Assembly (NCBI GenBank): GCA_014825775.1
Contig: MVAQ01000024.1
Coordinates: 89,950 to 153,949 of the forward strand
DNA from: Krasilnikovozyma curviuscula
Taxonomy: Eukaryota > Basidiomycota > Tremellomycetes > Cystofilobasidiales > Mrakiaceae
Length of the DNA stretch: 64,000 nt
Reading direction: 5' to 3'
Positions 46,206 through 56,561 of this stretch are shown here, piece by piece; position 1 is the stretch's first letter; each line of letters begins with the position of its first letter. The position numbers and the translations under genes are program-made. The notes beneath the pieces are model-generated. The model worked only from the letters and a program-made list of their open reading frames with translations. It was not told where the DNA came from and searched no databases.

Positions 46206-46548
46206 TGAAGCCTATCTCTCGGTTTAAGAGATTTCTGACTTGTGCTACAGAGAATAGTAATGGTTCAGGAAGCCGAGCTCCATACGATTCAGTTGCAGAG
46301 ATCAGACTGTCGACGTCGAGGACAGAGCAGCAACAAAGGTGAAGGTTACTTTCGCATGACGACGGCACGGCAACTTCGCAGCGCCCGAATAGAAATTGAC
46401 CAGAGACGATCAGCGCGACAGACATCTTGCACAAGTTCACTTTGAGGTGGTTTTTTGAATCAACAAGGGTCATATCGCATGTAAATATTTTCCCTCAAAA
46501 AAGAAATCGTCCCGTTCACCCAAAACCAATAACCAACTTAAATCAGAT
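46206..46548. promoter_or_regulatory. Promoter of the exporter gene; source of a duplicated segment
   Basis: This lies between the exporter start (46205) and the RPS4 stop (46549). The part up to about 46330 recurs, diverged, at 49294-49470. An open frame on the minus strand here (ATG at 46473) overlaps the exporter start out of frame and is probably 5' UTR. Confidence 0.5.
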
Positions 46549-47840
46549 TTAAGCGGCATCAGCTCTCTGCTTTCGGCGTTGATCTAAATAGAGAGGAGAC
46601 GATCAGGCTGTGTTTTGAAAGTGCCAGTTGCAACAAGCGAGACGATGACTTACCTCTCTCTTCAGCGATGCTCAACTTCGTTCCCTTACCCTTGGGGAGG
46701 GAGATAGATGCTTTGCTGCCCTCACCAATGACGAAGATGTTGGAGAGACGAGTGACGAAAGTTCGGTCGAGAACATCTTTGACGTGGACGATGTCGAAGC
46801 CACCGAGCTAAGAAGAAACAAACCAAAATAAAGGTAAGTGAGCTGGTCTAAAAAAAAAAAGTTTTCAACAGAATTCTTACATGTCTCTCACGGTGAACAA
46901 TAACACCACATCTACCCATGTTTCTACCACCAGTGGTCATGACCAAGTTGCCAGGAGCGAATGGAAGAACCTCAGTGATCTTGTTCTGGACGAAATCGAA
47001 CACGACAGAGTCGTTGACCTTGATGACTGGGTCTGGGAATCTGATGGTTCTGCCGTCGTGGGTGACAATGTATGGGACTCCACGAGCACCAAGCTGGACC
47101 TTCTTCACCTTGAGGAGCTTGTAGTTGGCCTCTTCAGCAGAGATACGGTGGATCGTGAATCGGCCCTTGACGTCGTACAGGACTCGGAAGTGCTCTCCAG
47201 ACTTCTCGATGCTGACAACATCTTGGAAACCAAGTGGGTAGGTATCATCAGTTCTGACCTATTACAAGGAGAAGTGAGTTAGTAACCAATGGTGGTCAAA
47301 TCGTCACTCCGCCAAACGTACCTTTCCGTCGACCTGGATCAATCTCTGCTGGGTGATAGCGGTAACTTCACGACCAGTAAGAGCGAGCTTCAATCTGTTT
47401 CTGAGGAAGATGGTGAGGGGGAGACACTCGCGGAGCTTGTGTGGACCTGGGGATGGTCTTGGGGCCTGTGAAGACGTCGAGCGTTCAGATCAAAAGTTTA
47501 CTGAGAAATAATCCCAGTAAAGCGACTCACGTAGGTTCCCGACAACTTGTCGAGCATCCATGAGGATGGAGCTGCCAATCTCTTGAGATGCTTCTTTGGT
47601 CCTCTTCCCTGTTATGTTCGAAGACGGGTGGGTTAGTTACAATTCTGCCTTGACCAGCACGTCTCTTCCTTCAACTCCAACGAATCCCAATTTCTACCAC
47701 AATCATCTTCTCGTCCTAATCTGTCACCTTGAAGCTGATTATTTGTTGAAGCTGTTGCTGTTCTGCTGTTCCACCTGTGAACACCACCTCCCTTGACCAC
47801 CAATTCGTCTCTGAAAGCTATTCAAAATTGTACTAACCAT
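46549..47840 (-). CDS. RPS4: 40S ribosomal protein S4
   Basis: Small-subunit ribosomal protein eS4. The ATG alone forms exon 1 (47838-47840, followed by GTTAGT). Exon 2 begins [20 protein letters not shown] after an intron of about 230 nt. Then [40 protein letters not shown] and [20 protein letters not shown] (S4-type RNA-binding region). Further on: [40 protein letters not shown] and [20 protein letters not shown] (KOW-like). It ends [15 protein letters not shown] at 46549. About 260 residues, standard length. A palindromic element lies 154 bp upstream of the ATG. Introns are more numerous and longer near the 5' end. Confidence 0.97.
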
Positions 47841-49293
47841 CTGTAGAAATTAAGAATAGGTCAATAAGCTGACCAGGTTTGAAAAGAGCAAGGGTTTCGA
47901 GCTTACTTTGACTTGATGTGCTGAAGTCTACACTCAGTGGCTGCACTCGAGCACCTAGACTTGCGCCGCGAGCTGGCTGTGTGGCAAAAGATCCCAAAAC
48001 TGTATAGTTTTGGATACCGGCTAGATGCAGGTCTGTAATTTGGATGACATAGTCTCTTCTTTTGATAAGTCTTAAAGAACATGTCCAATGAAGTACTGCA
48101 AGTTTAGGAAGTTACAAGCAGCCAAAAAAATTTAAGATATCGATGTGACGATTGTTTACTCTTCCTTGCTTTCGAGGCTGCCGCAGCAATTCGACTGTAA
48201 GGATCTTGAGCTTAAACAAGTGCAACTTGTGTTTATAATTGGTAATTCTGGTAACCTGTCTACTGGTAATTTGCTTCCTACTCGTCGTCAACGCGCTTGT
48301 CATCGCGGCGCGGCTGTCTTCTGAACGGCCCTCTCCCACCAACAACCAGGATACGATTTCCTTCTTCAGTAATTAATGCGAAAACAAATTGTTATGAGTT
48401 CTGTGACCTGCTGGGAGAGTAAGGCGTACTGTGAATTATTTCACAATTGCTTGCGAGTTGCATCGTATGAAGTATCACAGAGGTCGGGAATTGCGAGGCA
48501 TAAACAGAGGTTAGATACATTTCATTATCTAAATTGAACCTATATCTTCCAAGTTTCCTTCTCCTATTATCGCTGAGGCATCCGTTGCATTATCGCTAAA
48601 TTTGGGATCCATGTTGTGGTCTCGCCAGTGGCAAGTCAAGTCATATGGAGATTCTATTAGAGAAAGGGGAATGACAAACTAGTATGATTTTGTAGTGAGT
48701 TGCTTTTGACTTGAAATAAACGCTAGCTCTTCTCAGAATTTTTAATACTAAAAATATATTCCAGGTCAAAATGGTCACCATCACGAACAAAAGGCCATGA
48801 ACTCCTTATGATGGGCTGTCAGCTCTACTCGTCCAGGAGCTTCTGCATCATCTCTCAGTCAATAGGATCGTCCGTGTGGTCGAGTGCTTGAGGAGAATGC
48901 TTTGGAATGTTGCAAGAGCTGCCTATATCATTCGTAGAAGCAATTCGCAGTTGACGTGTGAACCACAAGAACTCAATGTTCATGATTTAACCTAGTACTT
49001 CAAAGAGGAATGTACCCCAGCTTTAAATAAGAAAATAGCAATGAACACTAACATTGCTTCGGAACGCTATATACCATTGGCGCAGGTTTTGAGATACAAT
49101 CTAGGAAGTTATCGCTGAATTTAAGACGCGATAGGTACATGTTCGTTGGACAAGCAGAGGTACTTCTTATTTGAAGAAATATGTGTAGAAGGTCCGGGCT
49201 ATTAATAAAACGTTCGCCAGCCAAATCTTAATCAACAGCGAGCTCTTGTATTGCTTTCTTAGTCGCAAATAAGACTGCAATGTCCATTTGCTC
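47841..49293. other. Gene-poor region upstream of RPS4
   Basis: RPS4 promoter (palindrome at 47994-48013) and then about 1.2 kb in which I see no gene, tRNA or clear repeat. Short frames at 47903-48088 and 48112-48345 (minus) have no support. Confidence 0.45.
47994..48013. promoter_or_regulatory. 20-bp palindrome, RPS4 promoter
   Basis: CCAAAACTGTATAGTTTTGG, a near-perfect inverted repeat (one unmatched position pair) located 154 bp upstream of the RPS4 ATG. Nearly identical copies stand upstream of RPL13 and RPS29, so it is probably a bound operator for ribosomal protein genes. Confidence 0.65.
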
Positions 49294-49470
49294 TCTCAAT
49301 CGTCTGCTTCTTTGTAGGTAGGACGCTATTCAAGGGAGTCATTAAGGCCTATCTCTCGATTGAAGATACTTCTGACTTGTGCTACAGAGAATAGTTGTGG
49401 TTCAGAAAGTTGTGCTCCATACGATTCAACTGCTGAGATCGCACTATTGACGTCGAGGACAGAACAGCTT
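49294..49470 (-). pseudogene. Diverged copy of the exporter gene's 5' end and promoter
   Basis: This segment aligns, in the same orientation and with most bases matching, to 46155-46330. It keeps a start-like ATG at 49342 and reads MTPLNSVLPTKKQTIERANG, against MRFLNNVLPTKKQAIEKAKG in the intact gene. It also keeps upstream blocks such as TGTGCTACAGAGAATAG. Similarity stops after about 20 codons, so no exporter can be made. It is a relic of a local duplication. Confidence 0.8.
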
Positions 49471-49894
49471 CAATGACTAGGGTACTTTCGGTATGATGGC
49501 ACGCCATGTCGCAGCAGTTGAAGAGAATACTTAGCAATAGTTGAATGGATGACTAGCTTGTCGTGTTCAGTTGATCGCTTCGGTTGATTGTTCTCACTGT
49601 CGTGACCGATCGGCACCGGGATAGCTTGTGATTTTAGTGACAAGTAATCGTTATGGGAGGAAACATTAAGAGATAAGAATGATACCATAAAGTAAAGCAA
49701 TTTTAAGAAGGTCGTTGATTCGGATCAGAGTGCTAGGAGAAATGGGATTAGAAGTCAAAACATGGACTATAGGTACATATTGCGGACTCAATCTCCGATA
49801 TACAGTTGGTTTGTAGTTCTTTACTGTACTCAATACAAGTCCTTCACTACCGTAATTTATAGTTAACTATCAAATACATCGTCGCTTGAACATG

Positions 49895-49945
49895 GCCCCG
49901 GGAATCGGATAGTTCGTTGTCGTGGGTGACGATATATGCCGCTGT
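49895..49945 (-). pseudogene. RPS4: RPS4-like relic fragment
   Basis: GGGAATC.GAT.GTTC...GTCGTGGGTGAC.AT.TATG aligns to 47034-47070 of RPS4, the part encoding [14 protein letters not shown]. The minus strand reads YIVTHD and then shifts frame. It lies to the right of the exporter relic, the same order as in the intact pair. Confidence 0.55.
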
Positions 49946-50324
49946 AGGGCCCTGCCAAGACCGCTTGATTTGTTAAACAATGGGACTCTGGCAGATCACT
50001 ACTTGACTAGCAATCGGCAAAATTCTGGATCATTGCTTCTGATCTGATATATGAGGCTGTATACAACATATTGTTGGCGCAAAGGCTACTATCAAGACGT
50101 TTATCCGCCTTCTCGTCAAATGCACTCCAGCTACCGTTTAGCCTAATCCACAGCTTTGCGGCCATCTCTCGATTGACCTACTTAGACAAATTAACCAGAG
50201 ACGCATAGTTTTGTGAAAGAGGTGAAGGTATAGTGGCCATTTGGACCACCTTTTCCTTGTCGATATGTGCTCACATAGGCAATTTCAGTAAAACTTGTCT
50301 TCATATAGGAAGACAAGAAAATGA

Positions 50325-50375
50325 GATACACCTCCTGTAGTGAAGATCACATTCCCAGCCATGCTCCTGAACCCC
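50325..50375 (-). pseudogene. Possible second RPS4-like fragment
   Basis: The minus strand reads MAGNVIFTTGGVS, resembling [14 protein letters not shown] of RPS4 (about 46920-46960). The match is weaker than the 49.9-kb one, and its order relative to that fragment is reversed compared with intact RPS4. It is therefore either a separate relic, a rearrangement or chance. Confidence 0.3.
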
Positions 50376-50893
50376 TCGACGGATTAAAGTATAAACGCAT
50401 CGTTCAATGATCAGTTGTGAGAACCGAAGTGACAGGTGAACACAATGGACTGAGAAGGTTGGTGTCAATCAAAAGGGATCTGTGGGCTCAAGTTTCGAAG
50501 AAAAAGAAAGCTGAACACAAGACTGATTTCAAAGGCAGAGAAACAACGGTTTCCGATTTTATAATACGTCGCTTGGGTATCGCTCCTGTTGTCTTCAAAC
50601 CACAGATTTGACTCACCCTTGACTGTAGCTGATCCGGAGAAGAATCCGATGATGGAATAATTAGTGTGAAGTCAGAAGAAGATCGTGGGAATACTTGTCT
50701 AATGGCGTAAAAACATTCTTAACCATCTCTGGCGCAACACTGTCAGCGCACATTCCAGATCACCAATTTTGAAAATTCAGCGTTTCAGTCTTGCAACAGC
50801 ACCAATCGTTCAAATCCTGATAAAGACGTCTCATAACAGCCAAAGTAGAAAAAGGAAGCACGGAGAAAAAGGGAGTTATAAAGAGGTAATAGT
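50376..50893. other. Intergenic: RPL13 downstream flank
   Basis: A 64-codon frame at 50417-50611 (plus) has no recognisable domain. Probably RPL13 3' UTR and decayed sequence. Confidence 0.35.
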
Positions 50894-51876
50894 TTACTTC
50901 TTCTTGGCTTCCTCCTCAGCGGCCTTCTTCTCAGCTCTAACCTTTGCGGCACCTTTTAGAATAAAATAATAATGTAACTGTTAGTGAACAGAGTAAGATC
51001 TCGCTTTAGAAGGGAGAGGATAACATACCGAAGTTTCTCTTGTGGGCACGGGCGACTCTGAGAGTTCTGAAAGCCTCGAACTCCTTCTCCTCAGCAGTGA
51101 TAGCTCTTGGAGCTTCTGGAACGTAAACAGTTGGGAGAGGGATGGCAGCGGTGGTGGTTTCAACGTTGGTGAGGTCGACCTTCTCAGCATTCTTAGCAGA
51201 TTTACGTGGGAACACAATGAGTCTAGTAGTAAGAGACGAATGAAAGTATTCAGTAACAGTGGGCTGGGTCATGAACAATTGGTGTCGACAGAAAAACTTT
51301 TAGTAGCCACTTGGTGCGGCCACTTGAACGAAATCTTCGAAACACCGTGATGGTAAAAAAACTCACCTGGCCTTGTAGGCGGTCAATCGCTCAACGTTGA
51401 GCTTCTCAGCCTCAACATCTCCACCACGTCTTCTGTGGTCAACAACAATTCCCAAACCCTTGGCCTCCTTTCTTGCGACACCGGCAGCTTTCAATTCTCT
51501 GAGGGTGAAACCTCTACCTTCACGAACTTTGGTGTTGTATCGGACGGTTGGGCATCGGACAGCTGGTCGGAGAGACTTGAGGGGACGAGCACCGAGGACG
51601 GTGGCCTTCGTCTGACGAGCGACTCTTCTGGAGGCCTTCTTTCCTGGCTGATCGAACCAAGTCTTCACTCGGCGCTAGATTCCACAAAGCAACGAGTCAG
51701 TTTCACTGAATTCCCTAGACCCCATCTCTCATCCAAACATCATCCCAAACTAACCTGCCAGTCCTTCCTGAAGTCTGTATTACCAAATGAGACGTCAGTT
51801 CTCGTTCATTAACAAACAATGCAGGGCAAAAAAACCTACGATTGCGGTGGAGGACGTTGTTCTTGCCGAAACCCAT
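50894..51876 (-). CDS. RPL13: 60S ribosomal protein L13
   Basis: Large-subunit ribosomal protein eL13. Exon 1 from ATG 51876 gives MGFGKNNVLHRN, a very short exon 2 gives HFRKDWQ, and exon 3 starts RRVKTWFDQPGKKASRRVAR. Then QTKATVLGARPLKSLRPAVR, CPTVRYNTKVREGRGFTLRE, LKAAGVARKEAKGLGIVVDH and RRRGGDVEAEKLNVERLTAY. Next come LIVFPRKSAKNAEKVDLTNV and EKEFEAFRTLRVARAHKRNF. It ends AEKKAAEEEAKKK at 50894, a typical Lys/Glu-rich eL13 tail. About 205 residues, normal length. The palindromic element lies 413 bp upstream of the ATG. Confidence 0.97.
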
Positions 51877-53884
51877 TCTGTTTGGAGTGAGGTGGAGTTG
51901 GTGTGAGTTTCAAGTGAAGGTAGGGTGGTTGAAGTTTTGGGAAAGGAACAATTTCAAGGTCAGTTTCTCGCAATTTCCAAAGCCATTTCACCAGAAAGCT
52001 TGAGGTCAAGTAGGAAAGTGAATACTAACCTATAGTTGGCGGGAGGTAGTTGAAAAGCGAGTTGGAGTTGGATTACAGGTTGAGTTGGTGGTAACGAGGG
52101 AGATTCAAGTCAGTTCCGATCCAATTTCCACAGGATTTTCGCAAGTGTTCCTAGACTGATGAGCACTGTACAATAGAAATACAAACGTTACGTACTTAGT
52201 TGTTGATGAACTTGACGCTGAGGCACAATTGAGTAGCGCGAGGCGTTGAGTAGGCAGGCTTAGCAGCGAAGGTGTGGCAAATGTCAATCCAAAACTATAT
52301 AGTTTTGGCTGCTAGTTACAAACTTAGGAATTTTGAGGACATGACTCACAGAAGCTACTGGTAAATTACTGTTTGAGAGAGAAACAATAAAATAATACTC
52401 AGAGTTGTATTTAGATACTATTAATCAATGTTGCTGCTACTTACTGGCTCAAGTGCGTGTTCACTCCGTTTTCATGTAGCAACAGCACTCTCGATGCAAG
52501 CCACCCCGTTCTCTTGTGGTGCTACCAGCTCTCTACATTTAATTGATCACGATGAAACATTGCTGTAGTTATCTAGCAGTTTGGAGCCTCGCAAACCAAT
52601 CTTCCCCTTATTGTTTTGATTTCTAGTTCCCTTCTGTTCGCACAAAAATGACATTCTTTCAGCTCATGGGGAATTCCAAAGTATTTGAAAGTACGTTATC
52701 TAGACAGTTCTGGTGATTTGGATGCATAGTTTATAAGCAGATCCTGAGCAGCAACAGGTGTACAGAGTGAGAACTAGGTGCCGTAATATTTTTCTCTGGA
52801 TCGCCGTCTTGCTGCCGGGTCTGGTGAACATAATCCTCAGATTCCAAAATAAAGTTTTCAGTTTCAAAATGAAGCTACACCCTGTCCTTTTCAAATGGAC
52901 TTCCTAGTGGTGCGATGCGAAATCAAAACAAAGCTAAGCACTCCGTTTCTCTCTATTCTACAAATCAGTGTTACTGACCCACATGTTGTCGGGTACAAGC
53001 TGGTTCTATTTCAGGGCCAGCAGACTTCATCTGATGCGAGTTCCCCCTTGTATCGGTCCTCTTCTTGCAGCGCTGCAACACGTTCTAATCAGGACTGATG
53101 GCTATCCGGTGACCAACTTGTCGCTTTCATGTCACCTACTCGCCAGCCGACACCAAGTGATAAAAGTTTCCAAACTACAACTGTAAGTAGTAAGCTCTTC
53201 TCTGAGGACAGAAAACACGACGAGACCGAGCGCGACGACAGAACATCCAAGTCAATCTCTTCGTTTACTAGAGTATATTCGGTCAGATCAGTGTCTTGAA
53301 AATCTCTACGAAAGCCACCTTCACTATATCCTCAGAGTCTTCACTTCATGATATATAGTTTGAAGGGCTCAGAGATCTTGTTCACAAGTCTCTCCTCAGG
53401 CAACTTAAACAGCTCAGAGCACAGCACAGAGCATACCACACTCTATCAGCTGTCGTGGAAGACTTCGTGTAAATGCCAGCAGAACCTGATTCACTGACTA
53501 ACTCTTTCTGCAAGGTAATAAGAAAGTTACTCAGATCTCATGCCGAAGAACTTCAGTTGTGAGCCTATGCTTCCTCTCCTATGAGACCTCGTAGACCACG
53601 CAAGTGGTTGGGCCCCATCTGGTCCCATTTCTAAAGACATTTTGGCCCAAACCCAAATTGTACGCACCCTAACTCGAGCAAATGTCTTCGCTTATTCTTG
53701 CTAAAGGATCGTGATCGAGAAAGCGAATCATAAACATCATCTCATCGATACCCCATGTGCGCTACGAAGGAAGAAATCCATTTCATCAACCCAACATCCC
53801 TCCAGGCCCCGCATATCAATTTCCTTCACCAAACTTCATGTAAGGTGTGGTTAAAGAGAAGGCAAGAAGATAGACTGGAGTGAT
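51877..53884. other. 2-kb region upstream of RPL13
   Basis: RPL13 5' region (T/G-rich leader, GTTGGAGTTG repeats near 51885-52085, palindrome at 52289-52308) followed by about 1.5 kb without recognisable genes. I looked for tRNA boxes and for 5S rRNA-like sequence and saw none. Confidence 0.45.
52289..52308. promoter_or_regulatory. 20-bp perfect palindrome, RPL13 promoter
   Basis: CCAAAACTATATAGTTTTGG equals its own reverse complement at all 20 positions. It sits 413 bp upstream of the RPL13 ATG and is the perfect version of the element found upstream of RPS4 and RPS29. Confidence 0.7.
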
Positions 53885-54971
53885 TTATCGGGTCTAAGAA
53901 AGAGAACAGGGGGAGAATGTCAGAACGATTAGAAAGGACGATGATACAAGGCCAAGATCCATTATTGACGGCTACTACGAAAAACACCAGACCACTCCTT
54001 ATTTAGAACGACAGGGAGGGGGAGGGAACAGTAAAGTTGCCCAAGCTTTCCGGCAGCCCTTCCCTAGCATGACCAGCCGCGGTCTGCCATTCCAAAGGGA
54101 ACTCCCCATAGACCGACCGCACGACTCCCGATTTCAAAATGGCAGGATGAACCAACAAACGAAGCAATAAATGGACGACGTACCTTGTCGAAACCGATGG
54201 CGGCAGACTTCTCTCTGAAGCACTGTCTGCAGATGTCCAAACCGTACTTTCTAATGAGACCAGCAACGTGGCCACAGACACGGCTGAGAGGTGGTAGATA
54301 TGGTGGAAAACAAAGAAGAGATGGGACAGTTCAGATCGAGGTGGTGAGGTAATTCGTGGATTGGTCGAAATTTCGTTGGAAGGCATTCGTTGTACGATAT
54401 CGTTTCGTTGCATTCAGCATTATTAAAAGTTCGTGCATGGTTTCATAGTGTATCATTGTGGACATGCCGTGATTTGTTCGTGGGTCGTTTGTAGAGGGTG
54501 GACAATTGAATGCGTAGTGGGTTGTGGTGCGTTTGAGGAAGAATAAACAAAATTAATCAGTACACTGACTTTTGTAACCTCAGAATATCCTTTCTCTCCA
54601 TCTTCCAGCTCATCGAAATCCAATCTCAACCGACTCTTAACAGTTGTTCATCGTCCATTCCTAAACACCTGAGTGAAACTGAATGTTGTACTGACCATCC
54701 TCTTGAGCCCTTTCCGTACTTTCTTGGGCGGGAAAACCAGACAGATTCGTGAGACACTAGATTGGGGTAAAGGTGACACAGTTCGAATGAAGTGTTGATT
54801 GGGGGTAGCGACAGTCGAGGTGGTGCAGGTCATGTAACAGAGCGATAAGCGAAAGTCAGCTCTCTGCCTTCAATTGTTCGAGTTCTTCTCCACCCTTTCT
54901 TCTGTATCCTTCTCCTAGCCCACTATTCCAGCTCCCATCGACGTGAGTCGCATTTTGGTGTAGCACTTACT
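53885..54971 (-). CDS. RPS29: 40S ribosomal protein S29
   Basis: Small zinc-binding subunit protein uS14. Exons: A of the ATG alone at 54971; 54756-54696; 54283-54184; 53893-53885. Joined they give exactly 56 residues, the family length, starting [24 protein letters not shown] and then CRQC supply the four zinc cysteines (residues 21, 24, 39, 42). The body continues [20 protein letters not shown] and [10 protein letters not shown], with a final TR and stop. The start codon is split A|TG by a 214-nt intron. The last exon (ACCCGATAA) is chosen by frame and splice fit after a 290-nt intron and is the least certain part. Confidence 0.92.
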
Positions 54972-55165
54972 CTTGATATAAGTTTTTTAGGTTGACGGTA
55001 GTAGAAACCGGAGGAAAGCTGATGAAGAGACCGGAAAAATTGGTGTGAGATGCTGTGGTTATATCTGTCGTAATGAGAAAGTAAGAGTCACTCGTACCTG
55101 TTTGATATGCTGGCTGAAGAAGGGGTTGATTACCACCCGCGCGCGTCTAACCCTTCGCATCAGAT

Positions 55166-55185
55166 TCAAAACTGTATAGTTTTGG
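55166..55185. promoter_or_regulatory. 20-bp palindrome, RPS29 (and maybe RPS24) promoter
   Basis: TCAAAACTGTATAGTTTTGG, identical to the RPS4 copy except for the first base, lies 195 bp upstream of the RPS29 start and about 760 bp from RPS24. Confidence 0.65.
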
Positions 55186-55909
55186 TATTTGCCACAAACT
55201 CTTGAGTCGCATGCGCCTCGTCCCAGGGAGCGCTTGTAAGCTGATTTCTGTACCTGTGTTTTCAAGCCTCAAGTCACCAGTGCGTATCGATCCATCTTGC
55301 TGCTAGAATTTATCTTCTCGCTTGTAGTAGTCCACTCGAAAAATTCTGACATCTCTACCGCAACTCCTTCCTGATAGGTTTCGCCCAGCATGGTTAGTGT
55401 CCCATCGATCCTTCTGCAGCTCTAGGTCTTTCCAGGTCATCAGCCATAGCTTTTCCTGCCGGCTGTCGTCTCGTCGTGGTTGTAGTTCTTGGTGGATTAG
55501 TGCAAAGAGCAGGACGAGTGAGAGAGTGGACAGCGCGAGTACGGCCAGATCAGAGGAACGACTGTTCACCGGAGCAGTCGTAAGAACGATGAATTCGGCG
55601 TGTAGCTGAAGTTGTGTGGAGAGAGGGAGAAGACACCGAAGGAAGGGTGAGGATACAGCAGGACGAGACGACTACGAATGACAGGGCAAGACTGGCTGGC
55701 GGCGGCTTGGTGCTCAATCCTACTTGACGGACTGTTTACTTACTGCTCTTACTCTTTTGACATTAACCTCAACTACTTCAACTTCCCTTTCAATTGCTTT
55801 TTCACCATCACTGCAATCTCTTTGTGCCGGCCTTAATTTCAACGATTCCACAAAACTTCAATTGAACTCAAACTTATTATATCCCTTCCAATCCACGTCG
55901 CCAACCACC

Positions 55910-55933
55910 ATGTCACGTCTTCATCTCAACTAA
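55910..55933 (+). promoter_or_regulatory. Possible 7-codon upstream ORF of RPS24
   Basis: ATG in a strong context (CACCATG) encodes MSRLHLN and a stop, 11 bases before the RPS24 start, which itself has a weaker context (TCATATGC). If transcription begins upstream, it could dampen RPS24 translation; a transcription start between the two ATGs would make it irrelevant. Confidence 0.35.
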
Positions 55934-55944
55934 TCCTCTATCAT

Positions 55945-56561
55945 ATGCAGTCCGAAGCCCCAATCACCCTCCGAACCCGTAAATTCATCACCAACCGACT
56001 CCTCGCCAGAAAGCAGTTCGTTCTCGACGTCCTGCACCCAGGAAGAGCCAACGTCTCCAAGTCTGACTTGGCTGACCTTTTGGCCAAGCTTTACAAGGCT
56101 GATAAGGAGAGAGTTGTGTCTTTCGGTTTCAGGTGCGTTAACTTTTTCCTGCGGCGACCTTTTTCGTCCAGTCTCGAAGGCGAGGGTCGTCGCTCTTCGC
56201 ACTGAGGGAGGTGTAACTTACTTATTGGTGTTGTTGAATCTTCCCCAACTCAACAGAACGCACTTCGGTGGAGGACGATCAACCGGTTTTGCTCTCATCT
56301 ACGACGACGAAGCTTCCCAGAGAAAGTGAGTGTTCTCTTGTCAAACGCTAACTTCTCTCTCTCAAAAACAGAACTCATTCTCATGGCCGTCAATTTCTTT
56401 GTTCTATTAGGTTCGAGCCAAAGCACCGTCTCGTCCGCCAGGGTATGGCCGCCAAGGTTGAGAAGGCCAGCAGGAAGTTGAGAAAGGAGAGAAAGAACAG
56501 AAGCAAGAAGGTTAGGGGTACCAAGAAGTCCAAGGCTGGTGACCCTGCCAAGAAGAAGTAA
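55945..56561 (+). CDS. RPS24: 40S ribosomal protein S24
   Basis: Small-subunit ribosomal protein eS24. It starts [20 protein letters not shown] (ATG 55945), then [20 protein letters not shown] and [20 protein letters not shown]. Next, [20 protein letters not shown] and [20 protein letters not shown] form the eS24 core. It ends [12 protein letters not shown] at 56561. Two introns follow GFR and the Lys after EASQR. About 135 residues, normal for fungi. No in-frame ATG|GT donor exists upstream, so unlike its RP neighbours the start is in a normal exon. Confidence 0.96.

Larger units (their letters stand above)
54972..55944. promoter_or_regulatory. Divergent promoter region, RPS29 / RPS24
   Basis: About 970 bp between two outward-facing ribosomal protein genes. 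It holds the third palindrome (55166-55185, nearer RPS29), pyrimidine-rich leader sequence before RPS24, and a short upstream frame at 55910-55933. An 88-codon minus-strand frame (55303-55569) has no recognisable domain. Confidence 0.55.

Noticed and set aside
46206..46473. Open frame starting ATG at 46473 (minus strand), about 94 codons, as a separate gene
   Set aside because: It overlaps the exporter start in another frame, its second half is the duplicated promoter segment, and the copy at 49.4 kb does not keep it open.
48260..52365. 10-mer CTACTGGTAA upstream of both RPS4 (48260) and RPL13 (52356)
   Set aside because: A shared 10-mer between two regions of this size is expected fairly often by chance; it is not at a fixed distance from the palindrome and is absent near RPS29.
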